From positions 1,860,001 to 1,924,000 of the forward strand of contig NZ_LT629785.1 in assembly GCF_900105995.1 (NCBI RefSeq): DNA of 64,000 nucleotides. The letters are read 5' to 3'. Numbering within the stretch: the stretch's first letter is position 1; every line of letters begins with the position of its first letter. Origin of the DNA: Pseudomonas pohangensis (GTDB taxonomy: Bacteria; Pseudomonadota; Gammaproteobacteria; Pseudomonadales; Pseudomonadaceae). The notes under the pieces are model-generated. The model ran no database searches and was not told where the DNA came from. It was given only the letters and a program-made list of their open reading frames with translations. Below are positions 42,048 through 51,158 of this stretch, one piece after another. A program made the position numbers and the translations under genes.

Positions 42048-43445
42048 GTGAGTCCAGCCATCCCCGCAACCAGCACCCTTACCCCTCTCGACCGCTACTG
42101 GTTGTGCGAAGCCATTCGCCTGCGCGAAGCCCGTGGTGAGCGGCTGGAAGACCGCGCGGCCATTCGTCTGGCGCGCGCCGGCGGCGGTGATCTGCAGCAG
42201 CGCATCCTGCAACGTGCCCTGAGTCTGGCTGAACGTGACGGGCAACTGATCGCCCTGCAGCATTACCGCCACGGTGCCGGCCTGGCCATGCTGCTGCTGG
42301 CCCTGCTGGCGCTGCTCACCGGCGCCGGCCTGGCGTTTGCCGCACTCGGTGATGGCGTGCGCCCGGTCAATGTGTTCTGGGCGCTGGGCAGCCTGCTCGG
42401 GGTGAACCTGATCATGCTGCTGATCTCCGGCCTGAGCCTGTTGCTGGGTAACGACAACGGCCTGCTGACGCGCCTGTGGCGCTGGCTCAGCGACCTGCTG
42501 GCCCGCGATGCCCGGGCCGCCCAACTGGCTCCGGCGCTGCTGCTGCTGTTGCAAAGACAGCGCCTGAGTCGCTGGGCCATCGGTCTGGTGAGCAACGGCC
42601 TGTGGCTGCTGACCCTGCTCGGCGCGCTGGCGTTGTTGCTGCTGCTGATGAGTACACATCGCTACGGCTTTGTCTGGGAAACCACCCTGCTTGGCAGCAA
42701 CAGTTTTGTCGGCCTGATCCAGGCCCTCGGCGCACTGCCGGCGCTGGCCGGCTTCAGCCAGCCCGATGCGCAGATGATCCGGGCCAGCGGTGATCTCGCG
42801 CTGAATGACCCACTGGCACGGCAGGTCTGGGCCAGCTGGCTGCTTGGCGTGTTTATTGTGTTCGGCGTGCTGCCGCGGCTGCTGCTGAGCCTGCTCTGCC
42901 TGTGGGGCTGGCGCCACGGCCTGAAGAGCCTGGCACTGGATCTGTCACTGCCGGCCTATCAGCTGTTGCGCAGCGAATTGCTGCCGGACAGCGAACGGTT
43001 GGGCATCGTCAGCGCAGCGCCTGAACTGCCGGCCATTCTGCCCGGCGGTCACACCCTGGAACAGAGTAGCGGCGCCCTGCTGGTAGCCATCGAACTCGAC
43101 GGCAAGCGAGCCTGGCCACCGGCCTTGCCCGCGGGCATCGCCGATGCCGGCAATCTCGACAGCCGCGAGCAACGGCAGCACCTGCTCGACCAGCTCAGCC
43201 GTTTTCCGCCGGCACGCCTGCTGATCGCTTGCGACCCACGGCGCTCGCCGGATCGCGGTAGCCTGGCCCTGATTGCCGAGCTGGCACAAAGCGCCGCAGC
43301 CACACGGGTCTGGCTACTTCCTGCCGAGCCCGGCGAGGCCTTGGACGCCGATCGATTGAGTGACTGGCATCAGGCACTGGGCCAACTGCAGTTGCCGTAT
43401 GCCGACAGTGCCAGCCTGACCTGGCTGGAGAGCGGCCATGACTAA
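42048..43445 (+). CDS. DUF2868 membrane protein
   Basis: A 465-residue protein starting at GTG 42048. About five membrane helices lie at residues 75-310 in pairs separated by charged parts. The C-terminal 150 residues are soluble (LVAIELDGKRAWPP; LLIACDPRRSPDRGSLALI). It matches DUF2868, which is regularly paired with a DUF3482 GTPase. The next ATG lies inside its end (43438). Function of the pair is unknown. Confidence 0.85.
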   Translation: MSPAIPATSTLTPLDRYWLCEAIRLREARGERLEDRAAIRLARAGGGDLQQRILQRALSLAERDGQLIALQHYRHGAGLAMLLLALLALLTGAGLAFAALGDGVRPVNVFWALGSLLGVNLIMLLISGLSLLLGNDNGLLTRLWRWLSDLLARDARAAQLAPALLLLLQRQRLSRWAIGLVSNGLWLLTLLGALALLLLLMSTHRYGFVWETTLLGSNSFVGLIQALGALPALAGFSQPDAQMIRASGDLALNDPLARQVWASWLLGVFIVFGVLPRLLLSLLCLWGWRHGLKSLALDLSLPAYQLLRSELLPDSERLGIVSAAPELPAILPGGHTLEQSSGALLVAIELDGKRAWPPALPAGIADAGNLDSREQRQHLLDQLSRFPPARLLIACDPRRSPDRGSLALIAELAQSAAATRVWLLPAEPGEALDADRLSDWHQALGQLQLPYADSASLTWLESGHD

Positions 43446-44814
43446 ACCGCTGAAGCTGGCCGTGGTCGGCCACACCAACGTCGGCAAGACCTCGCTGCTG
43501 CGCACCCTGCTGCGCGATGTCGACTTCGGCGAGGTCTCCCATCGGCCGAGCACCACCCGGCATGTCGAGGGCGCGCGTCTCAGCGTGAATGGCAATGCGC
43601 TGCTGGAACTGTACGACACCCCCGGACTGGAAGACGCCATCGCCCTGCTCGACTACCTGGAACGGCTCGAGCGCCCCGGCGAACGCCTCGACGGCCCGGC
43701 ACGCATCAGCCGTTTCCTTGAAAGCAGCGAAGCCCGCCAGCGCTTCGAACAGGAAGCCAAGGTGTTGCGCCAGTTGCTGCAATGCGATGCCGGGCTGTAC
43801 CTGATCGATGCGCGCGAGCCGGTACTGGCCAAATACCGCGACGAACTGGAAGTGCTGGCCGGCTGCGCCAAACCGCTGCTGCCGGTGCTGAATTTCGCCA
43901 GCGCCAGTCACGGTCAGGAAGAAGCCTGGCGCGAGGCGCTGGGCCGCCTCGGCCTGCATGCGCTGGTGCGCTTCGACACGGTGGCACCGCCGCAGGATGG
44001 CGAGCGCCGTCTGTATGAAAGCCTGGCCCTGCTGCTGGAAAAATCCCGCCCGTCGTTGCAGCAACTGATCGATGACCATAGTGCCCAGGCCATCGCCAGA
44101 CAGCAAAGCGCCCGGCTCTTGATCGCCGAACTGCTGATCGACTGCGCCGCCTGCCGCCAGCAGGTAGTCGCCAGGCCGGAGGCTGAACGCGCCGCCATCG
44201 AACAATTGCACCAGAGCGTAAGGCAGCGCGAGCAGCGCTGTGTCGAAGCGCTACTGCGGCTGTATGCCTTCCGCAAGGATGATGCCCTGCCCGACGCTCT
44301 GCCGTTACTGGATGGCCGTTGGGGCGATGACCTGTTCAACCCGGAAACCCTGAAACAACTGGGCATCAAACTCGGCAGCGGTGTGGCCGCCGGTGCGGCA
44401 GCCGGTGCCGGCGTGGATCTGCTGGTGGGCGGCCTGACCCTGGGCGCGGCCGCACTGCTCGGCGCAGTGGCCGGTGGCGGCGTGCAGACGGCGCGCGGCT
44501 ACGGCAAACGCCTGCTCGGCAAGTTCAAGGGACAACATGAACTGAGCATCGATGACAGCGTGCTGCGCCTGCTCGCCATGCGCCAGTTGCAACTGCTGCA
44601 GGCACTCAACCTGCGCGGCCACGCGGCCGTACACAAGCTGCAACTGCCGGCGGCTGAAGCAACCCTGTGGAGTCAGGGCAAGCTGCCGCTGCCGTTGCGC
44701 AAGTCACGCGCCCATCCAGAATGGTCGACACTCAACCCCGGCAGCCCGGCCAGCAGCCCCGAGCGCCAGGCACAGATCGCCGAACTGGCCGCGGCGCTGA
44801 TCACCAGTTCCTGA
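43438..44814 (+). CDS. GTPase with DUF3482 domain
   Basis: A 458-residue protein. The G1 motif is GHTNVGKTS (11-19) and G3 is DTPG (60-63). The G4 position reads VLNFASAS, so the usual NKxD base-specificity motif is replaced. Residues about 300-458 form DUF3482 with a glycine/alanine-rich hydrophobic stretch (GVAAGAAAGAGVDLLVGGLT) that may insert into membrane. It overlaps the DUF2868 gene by 8 bp; the two probably form one membrane GTPase complex. Confidence 0.85.
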   Translation: MTKPLKLAVVGHTNVGKTSLLRTLLRDVDFGEVSHRPSTTRHVEGARLSVNGNALLELYDTPGLEDAIALLDYLERLERPGERLDGPARISRFLESSEARQRFEQEAKVLRQLLQCDAGLYLIDAREPVLAKYRDELEVLAGCAKPLLPVLNFASASHGQEEAWREALGRLGLHALVRFDTVAPPQDGERRLYESLALLLEKSRPSLQQLIDDHSAQAIARQQSARLLIAELLIDCAACRQQVVARPEAERAAIEQLHQSVRQREQRCVEALLRLYAFRKDDALPDALPLLDGRWGDDLFNPETLKQLGIKLGSGVAAGAAAGAGVDLLVGGLTLGAAALLGAVAGGGVQTARGYGKRLLGKFKGQHELSIDDSVLRLLAMRQLQLLQALNLRGHAAVHKLQLPAAEATLWSQGKLPLPLRKSRAHPEWSTLNPGSPASSPERQAQIAELAAALITSS

Positions 44815-44849
44815 GCAGCTACGCCAGCACAGGATGGTCGCATCAGGCG

Positions 44850-44879
44850 TTGCTTACGGCCGTGAACAACTGCTAGTTT
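44850..44879 (+). promoter_or_regulatory. Probable promoter of tRNA-Thr
   Basis: TTGCTT (44850-44855), 18-bp spacer, TAGTTT (44874-44879), followed by GCGCC; the mature tRNA starts 11 bp later. The -10 box is a weak match. Confidence 0.5.
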
Positions 44880-44889
44880 TAGCGCCAGT

Positions 44890-44965
44890 GCCGGTGTAGC
44901 TCAGTCGGTAGAGCAGCGCACTCGTAACGCGAAGGTCGCAGGTTCGATTCCTGTCTCCGGCACCA
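44890..44965 (+). tRNA. tRNA-Thr (anticodon CGT)
   Basis: A 76-nt cloverleaf: acceptor GCCGGTG/CTCCGGC with one T-T mismatch, D-arm GCTCAGTCGGTAGAGC, anticodon loop CTCGTAA (anticodon CGT), T-arm GGTTCGATTCC and encoded CCA. It reads ACG codons. Confidence 0.97.
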
Positions 44966-45062
44966 GTCACAGCAAGGCTTGCAGCGATGCAGGCGGTATT
45001 GCCCGCCTGCCACAGCAGGGGCGCACCGATGCAGTGACGCCCATGCCGAGTTGCCGCTGCTG

Positions 45063-46493
45063 TTACTCGGTTTTCAAGCGATCATCCCATACCCCAGGCT
45101 CGATCCGGGTCTGCACTTCCGGGAACTGTCCGGCATCGAAAACCGGATCCTTGCCGGCCTTGCGCTGGCTGTTGTAATCCTTGGCCAGTTTGAACGCCAG
45201 TTTCGACAACAGCAGAATCGCGATCAGGTTGGTGATGGCCATCAGGCCCATCGACAGGTCTGCCAGATTCCACACGAACGGCATCGACGCGACGGCACCA
45301 AACATCACCATGCCCAACACCGCCAGCCGGAACCAGAGCAAGCCGGCCGGATGGCTGTGCTCAAGGAACACGAAGCAGTTTTCCGAGTAGAAATAGTTGG
45401 CGACGATCGAGGTGAAAGCGAAGAACAGCAGGATCACGGTCAGGAAATACTTGGCCCAGGAACCCACTTCGCTACTCAGGGCGTTCTGTACCAGCATGAT
45501 GCCTTCGCCTTCCTGGGGACCGGCCAGCAGAATGATGGCTGCCGACGCCGTACAGATCAGCAAGGTGTCGATAAACACCCCGGCCATCTGTACGTAACCC
45601 TGGGAGGCCGGATGATTAGGATGGGGTGTAGCCGATGCCGCCGCGTTGGGTGCCGAACCCATACCCGCTTCGTTGGAGAACAGACCGCGTTTGAAGCCGT
45701 TCATGATCGCCGCACCGATGCCGCCGGCTGCCGCCTCCTCCAGACCGAAAGCGCTCTTGAAGATCATCGCGAAAACGCCGGGAATCTCGCCGAGGTTGGT
45801 CAGAATGACAAACACCGCCACCAGCAGATAGAGCACTGCCATCAGTGGCACGGCAATCTCCGAGAAGCGTGCAATGGCACGCAGGCCGCCAAAGATGATC
45901 ATCCCGGTCAGCACCACAATGCCCAGTCCGGTCATCCAGGTACTGATCCCGAACGCACCTTCCATTGCGGCAGAAATGGTGTTGGCCTGCACGGCACTGA
46001 AGACAAAGCCGAAGGCAATGATCAGGAAAATCGAAAACAGCACGCCCATCCAGCGCACGCCCAGGCCACGCTCCATGTAGTAAGCCGGGCCGCCACGGAA
46101 CTGACCGTTGTCATCGCGCACCTTGTACAGCTGCGCCAGTGTCGCCTCGACAAAGCCGGTGGCCATGCCCAGCAGGGCTATTACCCACATCCAGAAGATC
46201 GCGCCGGGGCCTCCCAGCGTGATGGCAACCGCGACGCCGGCAATGTTGCCGGTACCAACCCGCGCTGCCAGCGAGGTACACAGGGCCTGGAACGAGGAAA
46301 TGCCCGAGGCATCGGAGTGCCGGCTGCCTTTGAGCACCGAGAAGATGTGGCCGAAATGCAGAAACTGGATAAACCCCAGACGCAAGGTGAAATACACCCC
46401 GCTGCCGGCCAGTAACCAGATGAGGATCTTGCCCCAGATCAGACCGTTCAGGGTGTCGACAACCAGATTGGCCAGATTGGCTACCTGCTCCAT
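45063..46493 (-). CDS. Sodium:alanine/glycine symporter (AGCS family)
   Basis: A 476-residue membrane protein with about 11 helices. The AGCS signature includes SLAARVGTGNIAGVAVAI and FRGGPAYYMERGLG; SNEAGMGSAPNAAA is also typical. It imports alanine or glycine with sodium. It is a single gene: the tRNA-Thr lies convergent on its left and a small membrane protein gene to its right. Confidence 0.95.
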   Translation of the reverse strand: MEQVANLANLVVDTLNGLIWGKILIWLLAGSGVYFTLRLGFIQFLHFGHIFSVLKGSRHSDASGISSFQALCTSLAARVGTGNIAGVAVAITLGGPGAIFWMWVIALLGMATGFVEATLAQLYKVRDDNGQFRGGPAYYMERGLGVRWMGVLFSIFLIIAFGFVFSAVQANTISAAMEGAFGISTWMTGLGIVVLTGMIIFGGLRAIARFSEIAVPLMAVLYLLVAVFVILTNLGEIPGVFAMIFKSAFGLEEAAAGGIGAAIMNGFKRGLFSNEAGMGSAPNAAASATPHPNHPASQGYVQMAGVFIDTLLICTASAAIILLAGPQEGEGIMLVQNALSSEVGSWAKYFLTVILLFFAFTSIVANYFYSENCFVFLEHSHPAGLLWFRLAVLGMVMFGAVASMPFVWNLADLSMGLMAITNLIAILLLSKLAFKLAKDYNSQRKAGKDPVFDAGQFPEVQTRIEPGVWDDRLKTE

Positions 46494-46717
46494 GGCGTAT
46501 TCCTTTTGTTGTTTTGTGGATCTGCGGAGTTGGCCCCTCCCGGACGGGAGAGCACGCAGGAATGATCAAGGCAATCAGCAGCCCGGAAGGCTGAGCATAG
46601 GTGCCCGTTTATGGCTCGGCCAATTATGCCTGCAGGAATGCAAATAATCCGCGCTGAAATATCAGATCAGCCCCCCTACAGCCGGATCTGGCGTGATAGC
46701 GCCGGGCGCCGAACAAG

Positions 46718-47206
46718 CTACTTGCCGGTCGGGAGACGGGCCAGAACAAAGTAGAGAATTGCCCCCAACAGTCCGCTGCCCAGGCATACCCACTGCAGCG
46801 CATTGATGGAAATCAGCCCGAGCAGTGCATTGTGCGCACCCAGCGGCCAGAACGGTACGACATCGGCGTGCATCACGCTGTCCAGCAACACATGGCTGAA
46901 CGTGCCGATGGCTGCCGATATACCGGCCACCAGCCAGCTGATCGGCAGGAACTCGCGATGGCCGATCAGGCGCAACCCGAACGTCGCCAGGTACTTGCCG
47001 CTGACCGCCGAAAACACCGCCAGCAGTGCCGCACCGATATAGGTATGGGTGAAACCGTGCAGATGGCCCGCGCCGCTGAGGATCACCAGCAGCGGCTGGA
47101 TATCCATGACGATCTGCGCCCAGCCGAACACCAGCAAGGAAAAACTGCCCTGCAGCAGTGCCTTGATCAGCAGGCCGGGGCCCATGTGCAGCGGAGTGAA
47201 TGGCAT
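46718..47206 (-). CDS. Small membrane protein, metal-dependent hydrolase-like (DUF4184/YdjM type)
   Basis: A 162-residue protein with about four helices. It starts MPFTPLHMGPGLL and contains HTYIGA and SHVLLDSVMHADVVP, where histidines and aspartates in membrane-proximal positions recall the YdjM/DUF4184 group of membrane-bound hydrolases. I chose the start at 47206 because CAGGAA lies just upstream and the MPFTPxH start is typical. The family assignment is tentative. Confidence 0.6.
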   Translation of the reverse strand: MPFTPLHMGPGLLIKALLQGSFSLLVFGWAQIVMDIQPLLVILSGAGHLHGFTHTYIGAALLAVFSAVSGKYLATFGLRLIGHREFLPISWLVAGISAAIGTFSHVLLDSVMHADVVPFWPLGAHNALLGLISINALQWVCLGSGLLGAILYFVLARLPTGK

Positions 47207-47418
47207 ATGGGTTCCTGAGTCTATTGATGGCGCTCCGCCCGCAGCGAGCACACCCGGTCACGGGCAAGCCTGTCCGCGCAGGGCAAGAAGCGTTTCGGAT
47301 AACGCATACCTGATCAGGGTTAATTCTGCGGGTCGCAAAGTATGGGAAACTCCCAGGCTCTCCACAACACGCAGAAATCCTGCTTAGTTGCTGATTTATA
47401 AGCTGAACAAGGCGATAT

Positions 47419-48531
47419 ATGGAAATGCCAATTGTGATCGTGGGCGGTGGGATCATGGGCGCGCTGAGTGCCTGGATGCTGGCGTCTGCACAAAAACCGG
47501 TGGTTTTGCTTGAGCAGGGCGCGCTTGGCCAGGAATCTTCCTGGGCCGGTGGCGGCATAGTTTCGCCACTCTATCCGTGGCGCTACAGCCCGGCGGTGAC
47601 AGCGCTGGCGCACTGGTCACAGCACTTTTATCCCGCTCTTGCCGGACAGTTGCTGAAGCAGACCGGAATCGACCCCGAGGTTCATGCCACGGGGCTCTAC
47701 TGGCTGGATCTCGAAGACGAAGCACTCGCGCTGGACTGGGCGCGCAGGCTGGATTATCCGCTGCAACAGGTAGACATAGCGCAAGCGCGTGCGGCGGTAC
47801 CGGCCCTGGCTGCCGGGTTTGAGCACGCGCTGCATATGCCGGGACTGGCCAGCGTACGCAACCCGCGACTGCTCAAAGCGCTGCATGCGGCGTTGCTGCA
47901 ACTGCCGAATGTCAGCCTGCGGGAAAACTGCGTGGTCAGCGGTTTCATCATCGAGGACGGACGCGTTGCCGGCGTGCAAACCGCGCAGGGCGACCTACGT
48001 GCCGAACAGGTGGTCCTGGCAGCCGGTGCCTGGAGCGGCGAATTGCTCAAGACCCTTGGTCTCACGCTGCCCGTGCAGCCGGTCAAGGGGCAGATGATTC
48101 TCTACCAGTGTGCGCGGGACTTTCTGCCGGCAATGGTGCTTGGCAAAGGCCGTTACGCCATTCCACGACGCGATGGTCTGGTGCTGATTGGCAGCACGCT
48201 GGAGCATGCCGGTTTTGACAAGACGCCCACAGCAGAGGCACTGAGCAGCCTGAAGGCATCTGCCGAGGAGTTGCTGCCAGCCCTGGCAGAAGCCGAAGTA
48301 GTCGGTCATTGGGCCGGCTTGCGTCCGGGTTCGCCCGAAGGCATTCCGTTTATCGGCGAACTGGCAGAGTTTCCCGGACTCTGGCTGAACTGCGGTCACT
48401 ATCGCAACGGTCTGGTGCTGGCACCGGCCTCCTGCGAACTGTTGAAGAACCTGCTGCTGGACGAAGCGCCGGTGATAGATGCCAACCCCTATGCCCCTTC
48501 CGGACGCATGCATGAGGCGTTACCAAGCTAA
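47419..48531 (+). CDS. thiO: FAD-dependent glycine oxidase-like protein (ThiO)
   Basis: A 370-residue DAO-family flavoprotein. The FAD motif is VGGGIMGALSAWML (about 8-21), with QESSWAGGGIVSPLYPWRY as in ThiO, and CGHYRNGLVLAP near the C-terminus. ThiO oxidises glycine to make the imine for the thiazole part of thiamine. No other thiamine gene is nearby, so a related amine oxidase role is possible. Its last codons lie inside the first copy of a 240-bp tandem repeat. Confidence 0.8.
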   Translation: MEMPIVIVGGGIMGALSAWMLASAQKPVVLLEQGALGQESSWAGGGIVSPLYPWRYSPAVTALAHWSQHFYPALAGQLLKQTGIDPEVHATGLYWLDLEDEALALDWARRLDYPLQQVDIAQARAAVPALAAGFEHALHMPGLASVRNPRLLKALHAALLQLPNVSLRENCVVSGFIIEDGRVAGVQTAQGDLRAEQVVLAAGAWSGELLKTLGLTLPVQPVKGQMILYQCARDFLPAMVLGKGRYAIPRRDGLVLIGSTLEHAGFDKTPTAEALSSLKASAEELLPALAEAEVVGHWAGLRPGSPEGIPFIGELAEFPGLWLNCGHYRNGLVLAPASCELLKNLLLDEAPVIDANPYAPSGRMHEALPS

Positions 48532-48763
48532 CAGCTCGACAGATATTCAGCCCGACCCTGTTATCCAGCCCGACCCTGTGGGAGCGCCGACCCGGCGCGA
48601 GATTGCACATTTTTCGCGCCGGGTCGGCGCTCCCACAGCCGGGCATTGGCTTGAAATATCCGCCCGGACATAAGGTCAAAATTTCACCGCTGCACCGACA
48701 AATCGTGCATTTGTTGCGCTGCGCTCTTCCTTCTGCACCCACCAACGCCCGCCCAGCGTCTGG
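48524..48763. repeat. 240-bp tandem repeat, copy 1
   Basis: This copy includes the ThiO-like stop codon at its left end and then a 14-bp motif (CAGCCCGACCCTGT) twice. It contains a perfect hairpin with 23-bp arms at 48578-48600 and 48614-48636 (GTGGGAGCGCCGACCC...), of the REP type common in Pseudomonas. Differences from copy 2 (48776-49015) are about nine in 240 bp. The rest of the copy holds no gene. Confidence 0.9.
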
Positions 48764-48775
48764 CCGAGGTGCTAG

Positions 48776-49015
48776 CAAGCTAACAGCTCGGCAGATATCC
48801 AGCCCGACCCTGTTATCCAGCCCGACCCTGTGGGAGCGCCGACCCGGCGCGAGACTGCACAATTTTCGCGGCGAGGCGCCGCTCCCACAGCCGGGCATTG
48901 GCTTGAAATATCCGCCCGGACATAAGGTCAAAATTTCACCGCTGCACCGACAAATCGTGCATTTGTTGCGCTGCGCTCTTCCTTCGGCACCCACCAACGC
49001 CCGCCCAGCGTCTGG
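48776..49015. repeat. 240-bp tandem repeat, copy 2
   Basis: Begins with the same AAGCTAACAGCTCG as the 3' end of the ThiO-like gene, showing that the duplication took in the gene end. Its hairpin (48830-48888) keeps the left arm of copy 1, but the right arm carries four changes in 22 bp, giving the form GAGGCGCCGCTCCCAC seen in another REP type, so the stem is no longer perfect. 49016-49108 holds nothing clear except AAGAGG at 49095 for the next gene. Confidence 0.9.
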
Positions 49016-49108
49016 CTTTTGTGTGGTTGCGCTCAACGCGGTCACGGTATAACAGTCAGCTTTTCAGCGACCTGCTAGCCTGAAGCGGCTCATCAAGAGG
49101 ATTCATCG

Positions 49109-49969
49109 ATGCAATTCGACAACAAAGTAATCTGGATTACCGGCGCCTCTTCAGGCATCGGCGAGGCACTGGCGCGGGCACTGCTGCAGCAAGGCGCCCG
49201 GGTGATTCTCTCGGGGCGGCGCGCCCAGGCCCTGCAGGCGGTTGCCGCGCAGGCTCCCGAACGCAGTCTGGTACTGCCTTTCGAGAGCACCGATTACCCC
49301 GCGCTGGCAGAGGTGGTGGCACAGGCCTGGAACTGGCAAGGGCACATCGACTGCCTGATCAACAACGCCGGCATCAGCCAGCGCAGCCTGGCGCTGGATA
49401 CCAATATGGAGGTTTACCGCACGATCATGGAGGTCGACTATCTGGCACCCGTAGCGCTAACCCAGCTGCTACTGCCACGCATGGTCGAGCGCGGCAGCGG
49501 CCAGCTTGCCGTGGTCAGCTCGGTGGCCGGCAAGGTTGGCGCCCCGCTACGCACCGCCTACTGCGGCGCCAAACATGCGGTCATCGGCTACTTCGAGGCG
49601 CTGCGTGCCGAGGTCGAGCAGGCCCATGGCATCGCTGTCAGCGTGATTCTGCCCGGCTCGGTTAAAACCGGCGTGGCCACCAATGCGCTGGGCGGTGATG
49701 GCCAGCGGCGCGGCCGCTCGGATGTCAACATCGACAATGGCATGTCGGCCGCCGAAGCGGCACAACAGATCATCGCCGGCCTGGCTGCCGGGCAGCGCAC
49801 CATTGAAGTGGTCGAAGGCATGGAAAAGATGGCGCTGCAATTGCGCACCGCCGATCCCGAGCGCTTGTTTAGCATCACCGCTGCCGAAGGCGCGCGGCTG
49901 GCCCAGGAGCGGGCAGCCCATGGCAGTGCCGACATCGATCCGGGTAACGTACAGCGGCTGGATAGCTGA
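49109..49969 (+). CDS. Short-chain dehydrogenase/reductase
   Basis: A 286-residue SDR with TGASSGIG (residues 11-18), NNAG, and catalytic YCGAK. It is close in type to DHRS7-like SDRs (VVSSVAGKVGAPLRTAYCGAK; GSVKTGVATNAL). AAGAGG (49095-49100) supports ATG 49109. It stands alone between the tandem repeat and a TDT transporter. Substrate unknown. Confidence 0.85.
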   Translation: MQFDNKVIWITGASSGIGEALARALLQQGARVILSGRRAQALQAVAAQAPERSLVLPFESTDYPALAEVVAQAWNWQGHIDCLINNAGISQRSLALDTNMEVYRTIMEVDYLAPVALTQLLLPRMVERGSGQLAVVSSVAGKVGAPLRTAYCGAKHAVIGYFEALRAEVEQAHGIAVSVILPGSVKTGVATNALGGDGQRRGRSDVNIDNGMSAAEAAQQIIAGLAAGQRTIEVVEGMEKMALQLRTADPERLFSITAAEGARLAQERAAHGSADIDPGNVQRLDS

Positions 49970-50048
49970 GGCCGGGACATTCAGCGGATGCCCTGGCGGG
50001 CACCTGCCCAACCAAGCGTCACTCATCGGACGACAAGGCTGAGATCAA

Positions 50049-51101
50049 ATGTCTGGAAACTGGCTGGATAAAAACATCAGGAATTTGCACCCGGTGTATT
50101 TCTCTCTGGTGATGGCAACCGGGATTGTTTCGATTGCCGCCAAACTCGAGGGCTTTGTTTTCTTCAGTCAAATTCTGCTCTGGCTGAATGTCGCCTTTTA
50201 TCTGGGCCTCTGGCTTGCCTATGGCACCCGGCTGTTCAAGTTCTTTGACGAGTTCAAGGCCGACTGTTTTTGCTTCAACCGCTCGGTTGGCTTTTTTACC
50301 GTGATTGCCGGCTCCTGTGTGCTCGGTTCACAGTTCAATATTGTTGCAAACGACATCCGGATTGCGACCTATCTATGGTGCTTCGCGCTTGTACTCTTTC
50401 CTTTGATTTTTTACGGAATATTTACCTGCCTGACCATTTCAACGGCCAAGCCCGGCCTGGAAGAAGGCATCAACGGCGGCTGGCTGGTTGCAGTGGTTGC
50501 CTGCCAGGGCCTGTCGTTGCTGGGTAGCCAGATAGCGAGCCAGTTCGCCCATCCGGACATCGTCATTTTCATCGCAACCACCACCTGGATGGCCGGCGGA
50601 ATTTTGTATGTCTCATTGATCTCACTGATTTTTTATCGAAGTGTCTTCCTGCCGATGACCCCGCAGGAGTACACCTCACCCTACTGGATCAACATGGGTG
50701 CGGTAGCCATTTCCACCCTGGCCGGCACACAACTTGTCCTGCACGGCTCTCACGTCGAGTTCGTGGCTGACCTGCTGCCTTTCATCAAAGGATTAACGCT
50801 GTTGTTCTGGGCAACCGCATTCGCCTGGCTGCCACAACTGATAGCGCTTAACTGCTGGCGCTTCCTGTATAAAAAGCACCCTTTCCGATACAGCCCGATG
50901 GATTGGGGGATGGTCTTCCCGCTAGGCATGTTTACGGTATGCACCATCATGCTGGCCAAGGTTCTGGATTTAAGCTGGCTGCTGCGAATCCCTGAATACT
51001 TTATCTATATCGCCATATTGGCCTGGTGCTTCACCCTCTTCCGGTTCATTCATTCTTCAATGGTCACCCGTAAGCAAGTGCCCGCTGAGGATGGCAAATA
51101 A
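50049..51101 (+). CDS. TDT family transporter (TehA/C4-dicarboxylate type)
   Basis: A 350-residue membrane protein with about ten helices. The N-terminal HPVYFSLVMATGIVSI is the TDT signature shared by TehA, Mae1 and Ssu1-like carriers. Such proteins carry dicarboxylates, sulfite or act in tellurite resistance; the ion cannot be told. Its GC content is somewhat lower than that of neighbours. DUF2855 follows 57 bp later on the same strand. Confidence 0.85.
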   Translation: MSGNWLDKNIRNLHPVYFSLVMATGIVSIAAKLEGFVFFSQILLWLNVAFYLGLWLAYGTRLFKFFDEFKADCFCFNRSVGFFTVIAGSCVLGSQFNIVANDIRIATYLWCFALVLFPLIFYGIFTCLTISTAKPGLEEGINGGWLVAVVACQGLSLLGSQIASQFAHPDIVIFIATTTWMAGGILYVSLISLIFYRSVFLPMTPQEYTSPYWINMGAVAISTLAGTQLVLHGSHVEFVADLLPFIKGLTLLFWATAFAWLPQLIALNCWRFLYKKHPFRYSPMDWGMVFPLGMFTVCTIMLAKVLDLSWLLRIPEYFIYIAILAWCFTLFRFIHSSMVTRKQVPAEDGK

Positions 51102-51158
51102 ACCGCTGCTGAATTTATCCCCTGCAAAATTTCGATCAAAAATCACGGAGTGAGCAAC

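Noticed and set aside
44989..45010. Terminator after tRNA-Thr
   Set aside because: GCAGGCGG/CCGCCTGC forms a stem, but there is no T-run on either side.
47280..47418. TPP riboswitch before the ThiO-like gene
   Set aside because: The space is short and I see none of the conserved CUGAGA-type thi-box sequence.
48524..49015. CRISPR-like array
   Set aside because: Only two long copies separated by 12 bp, with internal hairpins and a gene end; this is a tandem duplication.
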